A stretch of DNA of 64,000 bases. Origin: an uncultured SAR86 cluster bacterium. GTDB lineage: Bacteria > Pseudomonadota > Gammaproteobacteria > Magnimaribacterales > D2472. The notes below the pieces were generated by a model, which was not told the DNA's origin, did not search any database, and saw only the letters and a list, made by a program, of their open reading frames with translations. Position 1 is the stretch's first letter, and the number at the start of each line of letters is the position of its first letter. Below, piece by piece: positions 54,403 to 63,456 of the stretch. A program made the position numbers and the translations under genes. Where the stretch lies: the NCBI GenBank assembly GCA_902586925.1, contig CACIJE010000001.1, forward strand, positions 204,104-268,103, written 5' to 3'.

Positions 54403-54474
54403 TTAAATGATTGGTATAAAAGGAATACAACCAAAAAGTCCAAAACCAATAACAAAAATAATAATTAATTTCAT
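54403..54474 (-). CDS. Possible 23-residue lipoprotein
   Basis: A 23-codon frame starting MKLIIIFVIGFGLFGCIP and ending FIPII. It has a basic residue, a hydrophobic helix and a lipobox-like LFGC, so the mature lipopeptide would be only about eight residues. A GAGAG ribosome-binding sequence lies about 9 bases upstream. It sits in the 190-bp gap between the divergent GcvT-like and DUF411 genes. Too short to be certain; composition alone could produce it. Confidence 0.35.
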   Translation of the reverse strand: MKLIIIFVIGFGLFGCIPFIPII

Positions 54475-54512
54475 ATATGGATTCTCTCATGTAAAGCGAA
54501 TAAAATATCTAT

Positions 54513-54983
54513 ATGTTTCTAAAATATACTGCAATATTTTTGTTCTTAATCACTTCGTCTTTTGGTTTATCAGAAAATAATGTTAAAAATTCTGCTTTTG
54601 AAGAAATGCTTCTAGTTCACAAAACACCTACCTGTGGATGTTGCAAAATGTGGATGAAACATGCTGAAGAAAGTGGAATGACTGTATATTCTCAAGATCA
54701 TCAAAACTTAATGACAATTAAAGAACAATATCAAATTGAGCCTAAGTATAGATCTTGTCATACTTCAGTATCATCAGATGGATTTGTTTTTGAAGGACAC
54801 ATTCCAAGTAAATACATTGCTCAATTTTTGTCTGAAAATCATACAGATGCAATTGGTTTATCTGTTCCCGGCATGCCGTTAGGTTCACCAGGTATGGAGT
54901 ACGAAAATCAATTTTCTCCATATGATGTTCTTATTCTTTTTAAAGATGGAACCAGCAAGGTTTACGCAGAAGTAAGACAATAA
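54513..54983 (+). CDS. Secreted DUF411 metal-binding protein
   Basis: 156 aa with a signal peptide (about 1-19). The mature part carries KTPTCGCCKMW (C41, C43, C44) and a distal RSCHTS cysteine, then GHIPSKYIAQFL and GLSVPGMPLGSPGME, the DUF411 signature seen in periplasmic copper-associated proteins. It lies 63 bp upstream of the CobW-type GTPase gene on the same strand, which suggests a metal-handling pair. The metal is not proven by the sequence. Confidence 0.88.
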   Translation: MFLKYTAIFLFLITSSFGLSENNVKNSAFEEMLLVHKTPTCGCCKMWMKHAEESGMTVYSQDHQNLMTIKEQYQIEPKYRSCHTSVSSDGFVFEGHIPSKYIAQFLSENHTDAIGLSVPGMPLGSPGMEYENQFSPYDVLILFKDGTSKVYAEVRQ

Positions 54984-55046
54984 AACTATCAAAATATACT
55001 TGACAGATATGTTACTTTATTAACTAACACTTTTAGGAATTAAACA

Positions 55047-56258
55047 ATGCAAAATGCAATGAACAGATTGCCTGTAACTGTATTATCAGGTTTTTTAGGT
55101 GCAGGCAAAACAACAGTTTTGAGTCATATTTTAAATAATCGTCAAAATAAAAAAGTTGCCGTTATTGTCAATGATATGAGCGAAATAAATATTGATGCTT
55201 CAATGGTAAAAAATGATATCTCTTTAAACCGAAGTGAAGAAAAGTTAGTCGAAATGAGTAATGGCTGCATCTGTTGCACTTTAAGAGAAGATTTATTACT
55301 TGAAATTAACAAGCTAGCTAAAGAAAAAAAATTTGATTATCTTGTTATAGAGTCAACTGGGATATCTGAGCCTTTACCCGTTGCTGAAACCTTTACCTTT
55401 GAAGATGAAACTGGTGTTTCGCTATCAGATGCAGCAAATTTAGATACAATGGTAACCGTTGTTGATGCAGTAAATTTTATTAAAGATTACGAAGAGGCAA
55501 AATATCTTCAAGAAACAGGAGAATCTTTAGGTGAGGATGACGAAAGAAGTGTAGCTGATTTACTAGTAGATCAAATTGAATTCGCTGATGTGATACTAAT
55601 TAGTAAAACTGATCTAGTTGAAGATAAAGATATAAATAAATTAAAAGCAATTATAAAAACCCTTAATACTCAAGCAGAAATTATCCCAATAAAAGAAGGA
55701 AATGTCGAAATTGATAAAGTACTAAATACTGGTCTTTTTAATTTTGATAAAGCAAAAGAAGCGCCAGGATGGCTCAAAGAAATGAGAGGTGAACACATTC
55801 CAGAAACTGAAGAATATGGAATTGGAAGTTTTAGTTATACTGCCCGAAGACCATTTTTTCCAGATAAGTTCTATAAGTTTCTTCATAGCACAGAACAATA
55901 CGGTAAATTGATTAGATCAAAAGGTTTCTTTTGGCTTGGTTCACGTCTTGAGTATGCTGGACAGTGGAGTCAAGCTGGCGGTATTGCTAGATATGGATAT
56001 GCGGGTTTATTTTGGAGATCTGTACCAAAAGAAAATTGGCCAACAGATGAACAGGCTCTTGCAACAATAAAAGAAAATTGGATAGAGCCATTTGGTGACA
56101 TGAGACAAGAATTAGTATTTATTGGCCAAGGACTCGATGAAGCAGCAATGAAAAAAGCCCTTGATGAGTGTCTTGTATCTGAAGACGATATGCTAAAAGA
56201 TGCAGAATTTTGGACTAATCTCGATGATCCATTTCCGCCATGGCAAGAAGTGCAATAA
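55047..56258 (+). CDS. CobW/ZNG-type G3E GTPase (metallochaperone)
   Basis: 403 aa G3E GTPase: Walker [10 protein letters not shown] at 15-23, the metal-binding CxCC motif C74-I-C76-C77, the switch region [12 protein letters not shown], the G4 motif SKTD, and the CobW C-terminal domain from about 260 with [14 protein letters not shown]. Length and motifs fit the zinc-transfer group (ZigA/ZNG1-like) rather than HypB or UreG, but the metal is inferred. The stop codon is followed directly by a tRNA fragment. The upstream region holds a TTGACA hexamer but no certain Zur site. Confidence 0.9.
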   Translation: MQNAMNRLPVTVLSGFLGAGKTTVLSHILNNRQNKKVAVIVNDMSEINIDASMVKNDISLNRSEEKLVEMSNGCICCTLREDLLLEINKLAKEKKFDYLVIESTGISEPLPVAETFTFEDETGVSLSDAANLDTMVTVVDAVNFIKDYEEAKYLQETGESLGEDDERSVADLLVDQIEFADVILISKTDLVEDKDINKLKAIIKTLNTQAEIIPIKEGNVEIDKVLNTGLFNFDKAKEAPGWLKEMRGEHIPETEEYGIGSFSYTARRPFFPDKFYKFLHSTEQYGKLIRSKGFFWLGSRLEYAGQWSQAGGIARYGYAGLFWRSVPKENWPTDEQALATIKENWIEPFGDMRQELVFIGQGLDEAAMKKALDECLVSEDDMLKDAEFWTNLDDPFPPWQEVQ

Positions 56259-56300
56259 TGGTAGGCCCTGAAGGACTTGAACATCCGACCAATGGATTAT
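56259..56300 (-). pseudogene. 3' fragment of tRNA(CAT)
   Basis: 42 nt matching the intact tRNA at 57975-58016 at 37 positions, from the CCA end through the T-arm and variable loop to the 3' side of the anticodon arm. The 5' half is missing, so it cannot fold as a tRNA. It begins on the base after the CobW-type gene's stop codon. Confidence 0.85.
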
Positions 56301-56342
56301 AAAGGCTCTTATCGATTAAAAATCATTCAAGCAGTTTATTTC

Positions 56343-57905
56343 TTAAGAATTAGTTTCAACTAATAAATTTGGTTTGCCTTTGCGTTTTTGAAGAAGAAAT
56401 TCATCATATAGCTTTCCTGTTGCCGTATAGGCGCGGAACCTCAGATTGTCATTATTGATATCTATAATTTGATAGAGTTGTGTATTCTCTCCAATTTTTT
56501 TTGCAAATTGGCCTTTTCCAATCTTATACATTTTTGGTCCACTGACAGAAACTACATGCACTGTTCCAATTTCTGGATCATAAGCTTGCTGATATCCTGT
56601 TGGGATATTTTCAATTTTTTCTGCATCAATTAGTCCAGTTCGAGAGTAAGAATGATCATGTCCACTTAAAACTAGATCAACTTTAAATTCATCAAGTAAC
56701 GGTTTCCATAATTGACGCATTTTAAAATTATCACGGTCTGATACAGGCGAATATAATGGATGATGGAATGTAATTATCGTCCAACGATTTTTATTTTCCT
56801 CTAGAACTTTTCTAAGCCAATCTGATTGAATTTCCATCTCTATATTTGAATCAAGGGAAATAAACCGAACTCCTTGATAATCAACATAATATAAAGTTTC
56901 CTTAAGTCTCTCATCAGGGACATCTTGGATTGGAAAAGAGAATTGTGGCCTCCAATGACTGCTAACCTTTTCAATACTATCAGGATTTCGAAGACGATCA
57001 TATAAAGGAGCTTTGCCTCCCAAAATGAATTGATTTATGAGTTCTTCTTTTTTGAATCCAGTAATTAATTCTATACCTTTATCGACATCTATTATTTCTC
57101 CCGAATCTTTTACCTGTATTGTTCCTTTTTTACCTTCAAAATCTTCAACATCAACAACAAAAATATCTGGGTTATCATTATTCAAAAATTCAATATCAAT
57201 ATTGATGGGTTGACCTTCTTTATTGGTCCATATTCTTTTAGTCTCAAAGTCTTTTTGATATTCGTGATTACCTGGTGTTGCAATGACTGGAATGGTTCCA
57301 TTAACCCAGTCAGGTCCTTGATGCCATTCTCCCCATTGTGAATCCATATTATGCACATCTATCAAATCGCCAGCATGTAAAGTAAATGCAGCTCTTGGTG
57401 CATCACGAAATGCCTCCCTAAAAACTCTTGACCAATGAGTTCTCACTTCATTTTGTGCGTCACCAAAATAAATAAAACTGAAAGGTTTTTCTTCATGGCT
57501 TGCAGTTTTAAAATGATAATACTCGGTCCAATTTACTCCATCTCCAACTCTATAGGCATACGTAGTATTAGGTTGAAGGTTTTTAAAAGTAACACTGTGA
57601 TAATTGGCCTCATTAATATCACTCTTGAAATAGCTTGTTTCTGCTTTAAATTCGTCTGGCTTTAGTGCTCTTCCATTTGCATTTGCTATTGCGAGGTGTG
57701 CAAGTCCAACTTTCACAGACAAATCTGTTCGCCAATTAACCGCTTGAGTGGTTGCTGGATCATCATTCCAAGTCAAAACAACTCTGTCAGGCAGAGGTGT
57801 TGGAATGTGTGCCATTTCATTGGGATACTTCTTAATAGACGAATCTGGATGAGATTGAATATTTACTGAAATAGAAAAAATAAATAAATAAATAAACTTT
57901 TTCAT
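56343..57905 (-). CDS. Secreted purple-acid-phosphatase-like metallophosphoesterase
   Basis: 520 aa from ATG 57905 (MKKFIYLFIF), giving a clean signal peptide of about 18 residues; an upstream ATG at 57962 would add 19 residues. An N-terminal fibronectin-like domain (VVLTWNDDPATTQAVNWRT) precedes the metallophosphatase motifs in order: FGDAQ, GDLIDV, GNHEY, FHHPLY and GHDHSYSR. These bind a dimetal centre, and export suggests scavenging of phosphate from organic esters outside the cell. It is bracketed by a tRNA fragment and an intact tRNA, so it may have been acquired. Confidence 0.9.
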   Translation of the reverse strand: MKKFIYLFIFSISVNIQSHPDSSIKKYPNEMAHIPTPLPDRVVLTWNDDPATTQAVNWRTDLSVKVGLAHLAIANANGRALKPDEFKAETSYFKSDINEANYHSVTFKNLQPNTTYAYRVGDGVNWTEYYHFKTASHEEKPFSFIYFGDAQNEVRTHWSRVFREAFRDAPRAAFTLHAGDLIDVHNMDSQWGEWHQGPDWVNGTIPVIATPGNHEYQKDFETKRIWTNKEGQPINIDIEFLNNDNPDIFVVDVEDFEGKKGTIQVKDSGEIIDVDKGIELITGFKKEELINQFILGGKAPLYDRLRNPDSIEKVSSHWRPQFSFPIQDVPDERLKETLYYVDYQGVRFISLDSNIEMEIQSDWLRKVLEENKNRWTIITFHHPLYSPVSDRDNFKMRQLWKPLLDEFKVDLVLSGHDHSYSRTGLIDAEKIENIPTGYQQAYDPEIGTVHVVSVSGPKMYKIGKGQFAKKIGENTQLYQIIDINNDNLRFRAYTATGKLYDEFLLQKRKGKPNLLVETNS

Positions 57906-57974
57906 AATAGATGCAATTTTACTAGAAAAGAATAGTTTTGGTTTAATTAAAAAATTTATCAAATTTGAAAAAGA

Positions 57975-58051
57975 TGGTGGGCCCGGGAGGACTCGAACCT
58001 CCGACCAATGGATTATGAGTCCACTGCTCTAACCAACTGAGCTACAGGCCC
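57975..58051 (-). tRNA. tRNA with CAT anticodon (probably tRNA-Ile2, possibly tRNA-Met)
   Basis: 77 nt starting GGGCCTGTAGCTCAGTTGG and ending in an encoded CCA. The anticodon loop CTCATAA gives CAT. The arms pair well: acceptor GGGCCTG with CGGGCCC (one G-U), T-arm GGAGG/CCTCC. The variable region TTGGTCG resembles tRNA-Ile2 (lysidine-modified), and in E. coli a tRNA-Ile2 (ileX) also lies near rpoD. Elongator tRNA-Met cannot be excluded by eye. Confidence 0.93.
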
Positions 58052-58150
58052 AATGTTCATATGAACAAAAGAGCGGTAATTATATAAGAATTAATTTATT
58101 AAGGAAGTCTTAAAACTTTTCAAAAAAAACTGATAGGTTATTATCTTATT

Positions 58151-58786
58151 ATGATTAATCTTGATGGAATGACTCCTTTTGCAAAAGGAGGTAACCGTTT
58201 GTGTTTTGTTCACCCCAATAATCCTAATAGATGTTTAAAAGTGGTTCATCCAGGATTGCTTGATGAAATTAAAAAAAATAAATCTTGGTATAAAAGACTT
58301 AGATCGATTAAGAGTTTTGATGATAATTTAAGAGAGCAACAGGCATATAATCAAAAAGCACTCAGAAAAGATGATCCTGGTATCTGGTCACATCTCGCAA
58401 AATGGTATGGAATGACCGAAACAAATATTGGCATGGCTTCTGAAACTGAATTAATAACAAATGGTGGTGAAATTGCTGAAACGCTTGAAGCATATCTTTT
58501 TAGAGAAGGTATTACAGAGGAGATAAAATTATCTATCGAGAAGTTTCAATCGTGGCTAAGAGAACATATAATCTTAACTAAAAATCTAATACCTCATAAC
58601 CTAGTTTTAGGTCATGAAAATGACAAAATTGTTATAAAAATTATTGATGGATTAGGATCACAAGCATTCATCCCATTGCCAAACTATTCAGATTTTTTTG
58701 CTAAAAGATATGTTGAAAGAAGAATAAAACTTATGTGGAGTAGGATAAATTGGGATCTCTCAGGACGTAATGGAAACTGGAAGTAA
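58151..58786 (+). CDS. yrbL: YrbL-family protein (kinase-like fold)
   Basis: 211 aa matching the PhoP-network protein YrbL family: the N-terminal GGNRLCFVHPNNPNRCLKV is the signature loop, with the lysine typical of a kinase-like fold. NLVLGHENDKIVIKIIDGLG corresponds to the metal/catalytic segment and has an IIDG aspartate. It ends WDLSGRNGNWK. The biochemical role is unknown. E. coli YrbL is 210 aa. It is convergent with rpoD, with one base between the stops. Confidence 0.85.
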   Translation: MINLDGMTPFAKGGNRLCFVHPNNPNRCLKVVHPGLLDEIKKNKSWYKRLRSIKSFDDNLREQQAYNQKALRKDDPGIWSHLAKWYGMTETNIGMASETELITNGGEIAETLEAYLFREGITEEIKLSIEKFQSWLREHIILTKNLIPHNLVLGHENDKIVIKIIDGLGSQAFIPLPNYSDFFAKRYVERRIKLMWSRINWDLSGRNGNWK

Positions 58787-58787
58787 A

Positions 58788-60602
58788 TTATTCGTCTAGG
58801 AAATTTTTTAAATGGCTGGATCTGCTTGGATGCCTCAATTTTCTTAAGGCTTTTGCTTCTATTTGTCTGATTCTTTCTCTTGTAACATCAAACTGTTTAC
58901 CAACCTCTTCAAGAGTATGATCAGTATTCATGCCAATACCAAATCTCATTCTTAAAACTTTTGCTTCTCTTGCTGTAAGTGATGCTAGTACATCATCAGT
59001 TGCAAAGTGCAAACTTTCTTCTGTTGCATTTTCAAGCGGAGATTCTATTACAGTATCCTCGATAAAATCACCTAAGCTTGAATCTTCATCATCTCCGATA
59101 GGTGTTTCTGTAGAAATTGGTTCTTTTGCAATCTTGAGAACTTTCCGTACCTTATCTTCAGGCATATCAAGCTCTTTACTTAATTCTTCTGGAGTAGGCT
59201 CTCTACCCATATCCTGCATCATTTGGCGTGAAACTCTATTAAGTTTGTTGATTGTTTCAATCATATGAACCGGAATTCTTATCGTTCTTGCTTGGTCTGC
59301 TATTGATCTTGTTATAGCTTGTCTAATCCACCATGTGGCATAGGTTGAAAATTTATATCCCCTTCTATATTCGAATTTATCTACAGCTTTCATCAAACCA
59401 ATATTTCCTTCTTGAATAAGATCCAAGAATTGAAGTCCTCTATTGGTATATTTTTTTGCAATTGAGATTACAAGTCTCAAATTAGCTTCAACCATATCTT
59501 TTTTGGCTCTTCTCATCTTAGTTTCACCCATAGACATGTTTCTATTTATTTCTTTAATTTCTTTAAGGCTAAGGCCAACCTTGCTCTCTATTTCAATTAA
59601 ATCTTTTTGAGCAATCACCACATCTTGTTTGACATTTTCAAGTAGGTTCTTTTTATATTTTTTTTCTTTCATTAAATTGTCTACCCACCTAACTTTAGTA
59701 ACATTATCAGGATAAAGGGTAAGAAAATCTTTTCTTGGGATACGAGCATTCTTAACTAATTGAGTTTGAATAAATTTTTCTTTTTCTCTTATACTATTCA
59801 GGCCATCTCTTGCAATGGAAGCAATATCTTCAAACATTCTTGGACTAAATTTTAGGAATTGGAATATCTCTCCTAACTTCTTAAACTCTTGATTTGCTTC
59901 TTTTGAATGTCTACCTTTTTTCTCAATTACTTTTGTAGTTTTATTAAACTGTCGTTTTAAGCTGGTCATTCTTCTTTGAACCTCTTTCATATCAGGACCA
60001 GATGATCCCTCATCGTCAGATGATTCCTGTGCTTCAGCTTCTTCTTTTGCTCTCTGACTTCCAGGACCAGCCGATGGAACTTCTTCCATCTCCTCTAAAA
60101 AACCAGTTACAAAATCATTTATCTTTTTTTCTTCATCTTTTACTAATTGGAAGAAATGTATTACATACTCTACAGTTTTGGGATAGGCAACACTTGCATT
60201 TAAAAGATCTCGCATACCCTCTTCTATTCTCTTTGCTATTTCAATTTCACCTTCTCTTGTCAGCAAATCTACAGTACCCATTTCTCTCATATACATCCGA
60301 ACAGGATCGGTAGTTCTACCTGTCTCATTTTCTACCGCTGCTAATGCTTCCGCTGCTTGTTCTAAAGCGATATCATCAGAATCTTCGGATTCAGCTAACA
60401 TTAAAGTGTCAGCATCGGGTGCTGTTTCATGCACTTGAAGACCCAAATCATTGATCATGCCAATGATTTCGTCTACTTGATCAGGATCAGATATGTCATC
60501 AGGTAAATGGTCATTAACATCGGAATAAGTTAAGTAACCTTGCTCTCTGCCTTTTTCTATAAGTTCAGCTATCTTTGAACCTTTTTGATTAAGTTTATCC
60601 AC
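58788..60602 (-). CDS. rpoD: RNA polymerase primary sigma factor RpoD (sigma 70)
   Basis: Housekeeping sigma factor. The acidic region 1.1 is at the N-terminus; region 1.2 contains [21 protein letters not shown]; a long non-conserved insertion is present (about 150-330); region 2 has [20 protein letters not shown] and the -10 contact stretch [12 protein letters not shown]; region 3 and region 4 follow, with the helix-turn-helix [20 protein letters not shown]. 604 aa against 613 in E. coli. It is downstream of dnaG, with 59 bp between, as in the macromolecular-synthesis operon. Confidence 0.97.
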   Translation of the reverse strand: MDKLNQKGSKIAELIEKGREQGYLTYSDVNDHLPDDISDPDQVDEIIGMINDLGLQVHETAPDADTLMLAESEDSDDIALEQAAEALAAVENETGRTTDPVRMYMREMGTVDLLTREGEIEIAKRIEEGMRDLLNASVAYPKTVEYVIHFFQLVKDEEKKINDFVTGFLEEMEEVPSAGPGSQRAKEEAEAQESSDDEGSSGPDMKEVQRRMTSLKRQFNKTTKVIEKKGRHSKEANQEFKKLGEIFQFLKFSPRMFEDIASIARDGLNSIREKEKFIQTQLVKNARIPRKDFLTLYPDNVTKVRWVDNLMKEKKYKKNLLENVKQDVVIAQKDLIEIESKVGLSLKEIKEINRNMSMGETKMRRAKKDMVEANLRLVISIAKKYTNRGLQFLDLIQEGNIGLMKAVDKFEYRRGYKFSTYATWWIRQAITRSIADQARTIRIPVHMIETINKLNRVSRQMMQDMGREPTPEELSKELDMPEDKVRKVLKIAKEPISTETPIGDDEDSSLGDFIEDTVIESPLENATEESLHFATDDVLASLTAREAKVLRMRFGIGMNTDHTLEEVGKQFDVTRERIRQIEAKALRKLRHPSRSSHLKNFLDE

Positions 60603-60661
60603 GGATTAAACGTACCTCTAGTATATCCCCTATATTTATGGATTGATTGCTAAAAATCAAT

Positions 60662-62437
60662 CTATCCAGAGCTTAAACTTTTAATTAAAGCCTCTTCTTC
60701 GGACGACATTTTATCCTTTTTTAAGATAATTTGTTGTAATTCTCTCTTTTCTGAAGAATTTAATTCATTCATTTTATATTTTTCAATTAATAGATTTTCT
60801 CTTTCTGAGTAAGTCTGTGATATCAGTTCGATACAATCCTTTATCATAGATGATGCGTCTTCCTCTGAGATTTTAATCTCAGATACTAATGCCTCTCCAA
60901 AAACATTTTTTATTTTTTCTTGCTCAATCTTCTCAAGTATCATTGAAGCAGTTGAATTTGGATGTTTTAAAAATATATCTCTTACGTCTAACAAAAAAGA
61001 AAACTTAGACTCATAGGCAATCAAATTAAACTGCTTGCTATCAGCTAACTTAGGATGTTGAATTAATGCACTAAATATTCCAAGTACAGATTTCTTCATT
61101 ATAGATCTTGTATCAACTTCAGTTTTTTCTTTTTTGGGAACATTAATATTTTTGTGTGTTTCATTTCCTTGGATAAGCTTTGAAAAATCAAGATCGCATA
61201 CACTTGATGCCTCATTTATATATGCCTGCTTTATTGTTTCACTGGAGATGGATTTAATTAAAGGTAATGCAAACTTTGCAGCAATTGTTCTTCCTTCAAT
61301 AGAAGATAAATCATCCTGTTTTTTTAATGTTTCAAAAAAGTATGTGGAAAGTGATTTTGAGTCCTTAGCAAGATTATAAAAAGCTTCTTTTCCATGTTCT
61401 CTTATAAAGCTATCTGGATCATCTCCCTCATTGAGAAAAATAAAATTTATTCTAGTATCTTCTCTGAGTAATGGCATTGAATTTTCTACAGTTCTCCAAG
61501 ATGCTTTTAGACCAGCTTCATCACCATCAAAAACTATATAAATTGTATTTGTATAGTTAAGTAATTTTCTAAGTTGCTCCTTTGTAAAAGCAGTACCTGA
61601 AGATGCAACTGCATTTTTAATACCATGCTGGAAAAGTCCAATGACATCCATATAGCCTTCAACAACAAATATTGAATCAGGTCTCTTATCAATTTGCCTA
61701 ACCTCATATAAACCATATAGTTCATATTTTTTTTTGTATGTTTTTGTTTCAGGAGAGTTTAGATACTTTGCCTGATTTTCTTTATCTTTGAGTAACCTTC
61801 CTCCAAAAGCTATACAGTCACCTTTAATATTTCTTATTGGAAACATTAATCTATCTCGGAATCTATCATAAAACTCATCATTATCATTTTGACCAAATAG
61901 ACCAGATTCGTTTAATTCTTCTTTATTAAATTCTTTTGATAGTTTCTCGTATAAGCTCGGAGCCCTAGCATTTGCGTATCCTAAATTAAAGAATTTAGCT
62001 GTTTCACCAGAAATCCCCCTACTTTTTAGGTAACTAATGGTATTTTTTCCATTTTCTTCTTTAAGTTGGGAATAAAAAATTTCTCCAGCCCTATTATTAA
62101 TATTTGTTGATTTGATTACTACTGGACTTCTTTCTTGTTTTGGAATCTCCATTCCAACATATGAAGCTAGTTGCTCTACTGCTTCTATAAAATCTAAGTT
62201 ATCGTGTTTCTTTAGAAAAGAAATTGCATTTCCGGTCTCTTTACAGGTAAAACAATGGTAGGTTCCGGTTTCTTCATAGATTTTCATTGACGCATTATTT
62301 TCTTCTCCACCCTTATGAAAAGGACATTTAGCCATATAAGCACCGCCTCTTCTCTCAACTTGTCTTCGTTTTTGGATAACTTCAACAATATTTACAGAGT
62401 TTAGTAATCGTTCTATAAAATCCTCGGGTATATACAT
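60662..62437 (-). CDS. dnaG: DNA primase DnaG
   Basis: Makes RNA primers for replication. Zinc-binding CHC2 motif C38, H41, C62, C65; the catalytic TOPRIM domain with FVVEGYMDVIGL and the acidic IVFDGDEAG; a C-terminal DnaB-interacting helical region from about 430. 591 aa, normal. It follows ruvX by 2 bp. In E. coli rpsU precedes dnaG; here the upstream gene is ruvX, so the old rpsU-dnaG-rpoD block is broken and joined to the gshB-tonB-ruvX block. Confidence 0.97.
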   Translation of the reverse strand: MYIPEDFIERLLNSVNIVEVIQKRRQVERRGGAYMAKCPFHKGGEENNASMKIYEETGTYHCFTCKETGNAISFLKKHDNLDFIEAVEQLASYVGMEIPKQERSPVVIKSTNINNRAGEIFYSQLKEENGKNTISYLKSRGISGETAKFFNLGYANARAPSLYEKLSKEFNKEELNESGLFGQNDNDEFYDRFRDRLMFPIRNIKGDCIAFGGRLLKDKENQAKYLNSPETKTYKKKYELYGLYEVRQIDKRPDSIFVVEGYMDVIGLFQHGIKNAVASSGTAFTKEQLRKLLNYTNTIYIVFDGDEAGLKASWRTVENSMPLLREDTRINFIFLNEGDDPDSFIREHGKEAFYNLAKDSKSLSTYFFETLKKQDDLSSIEGRTIAAKFALPLIKSISSETIKQAYINEASSVCDLDFSKLIQGNETHKNINVPKKEKTEVDTRSIMKKSVLGIFSALIQHPKLADSKQFNLIAYESKFSFLLDVRDIFLKHPNSTASMILEKIEQEKIKNVFGEALVSEIKISEEDASSMIKDCIELISQTYSERENLLIEKYKMNELNSSEKRELQQIILKKDKMSSEEEALIKSLSSG

Positions 62438-62439
62438 AA

Positions 62440-62832
62440 TTATTCTTTATTTAGCTCAAACCAATTATCAATAAGAATTTTTGCAGCATTTGCATCAACT
62501 TCAACTTTTTTTTCATCAAAGATTTGTCTGGCCTCAAAGGTAGTAAGCCTCTCATCTACATATTCGAATCTTGCGTCATAAATATTTTTTAGTTTTTGAT
62601 AAAATCTTTCAACCTCTTTCATAATTTCACTATCTGTTCCATCCATATTTAGTGGCTTACCAATAATAATAATATCTGGATTCCACTCTTTTAAAAGAAT
62701 ATTTATTTCATCAAAATTTATCCTATTATTTTTATTAAATATTACCTGTAAGGGTGAGGACGAATTTGTTTCAGTTTGGCCAACCGCAACGCCAATCTTT
62801 TTTGTACCAAAATCAAAAGCAACTATTTGCAT
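62440..62832 (-). CDS. ruvX: Holliday-junction resolvase-like RuvX (YqgF)
   Basis: 130 aa RNase H-fold nuclease of the YqgF/RuvX family, implicated in 16S rRNA end processing and possibly junction resolution. FDFGTKKIGVAVG near the N-terminus has the first catalytic aspartate; IIIGKPLNMDG and VDERLTTFEA follow with the further acidic residues. The length is near the usual 138. It is adjacent to the tonB gene (1 bp), the gshB-tonB-(yqgE)-ruvX order of Pseudomonas with yqgE missing. Confidence 0.94.
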   Translation of the reverse strand: MQIVAFDFGTKKIGVAVGQTETNSSSPLQVIFNKNNRINFDEINILLKEWNPDIIIIGKPLNMDGTDSEIMKEVERFYQKLKNIYDARFEYVDERLTTFEARQIFDEKKVEVDANAAKILIDNWFELNKE

Positions 62833-63456
62833 TTAATTTGACGAAAAATTCCAGTCTCTTATTATTTCAAGAATACTATATTCACTAGACATAGTTTGAT
62901 TGAAAGGAGCAAACGGTGCTGATTCATTTAAAATATTCAATGCCATCTCATCAATAAATTTATCTCCTGAGGAGATCAAAATCTTTGAACTTATTAAATT
63001 TCCATAAATATCTATTGTTGCCATAATCTGTACCTTTCCATCAAACAAATTTTTACTCTTTGAGATTATATCGTCTCCAGTTGTCTCAATTTGCCTTTGC
63101 CATAAATTTAAATAAATGGCTTCGTCAGAGTTAACAACAGAGTTTGCTTGTAGTTTTTTTATTCTAAATGATTGTGATGCACCTTGAGAAACTAGCATGT
63201 TTCCATCAACAGAATTTTGTAAATTTTTTTTTAAAGTCTCGTTGCCTCCCATATTAATTTTTGAATAAAGATCCTGATTAGAATTTGCGAATTTAACATT
63301 AATAATTGGTGATTCCTTAAAAATTGGTAGCTTGTAATAAGTTGTTATTGAAATACCAAAAATTAAAAGTAAATGTATTATTAAAGATATAAAAAAGGAT
63401 TTATTAAAAGTTAATGAACGTCTACTAACAATTTTTGATGCAGAAAATATACTCAT
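62833..63456 (-). CDS. tonB: TonB-type energy transducer
   Basis: 207 aa: one N-terminal membrane helix at about 20-38, a Ser/Asn-rich periplasmic linker, and a TonB C-terminal domain (about 125-205) with VQIMATIDIYGNLISSKILISSGD and the helix FIDEMALNILNESAPFAPF. The linker lacks the proline-rich Glu-Pro/Lys-Pro repeats of classic TonB, as in TonB3-type proteins. It overlaps gshB by 4 bp. It may energise the TonB-dependent receptor at 49-51 kb, though no exbB/exbD is here. Confidence 0.87.
   Translation of the reverse strand: MSIFSASKIVSRRSLTFNKSFFISLIIHLLLIFGISITTYYKLPIFKESPIINVKFANSNQDLYSKINMGGNETLKKNLQNSVDGNMLVSQGASQSFRIKKLQANSVVNSDEAIYLNLWQRQIETTGDDIISKSKNLFDGKVQIMATIDIYGNLISSKILISSGDKFIDEMALNILNESAPFAPFNQTMSSEYSILEIIRDWNFSSN

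Larger units (their letters stand above)
56259..58016. mobile_element. Possible relic insertion at tRNA(CAT), cargo: phosphatase gene
   Basis: A 42-bp imperfect direct repeat brackets the phosphatase gene: the 3' part of tRNA(CAT) at 57975-58016 and a copy with five differences at 56259-56300. The intact tRNA's 3' end faces the gene, the geometry left by integrases that target tRNA genes. No integrase remains in the 1.7 kb, and the copy has diverged, so any element is old. A simple tandem duplication of the tRNA followed by decay is an alternative. Confidence 0.5.

Noticed and set aside
54998-55030. Zur-box-like sequence and TTGACA hexamer upstream of the CobW-type gene
   Set aside because: Only the left half-site resembles the Zur consensus, and no matching -10 hexamer was found at the right spacing.
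60641-60662. Hairpin GATTGATT/AATCAATC at the end of dnaG as a terminator
   Set aside because: The stem is AT-rich and no T-run follows on the minus strand; it may be an attenuator, but evidence is weak.
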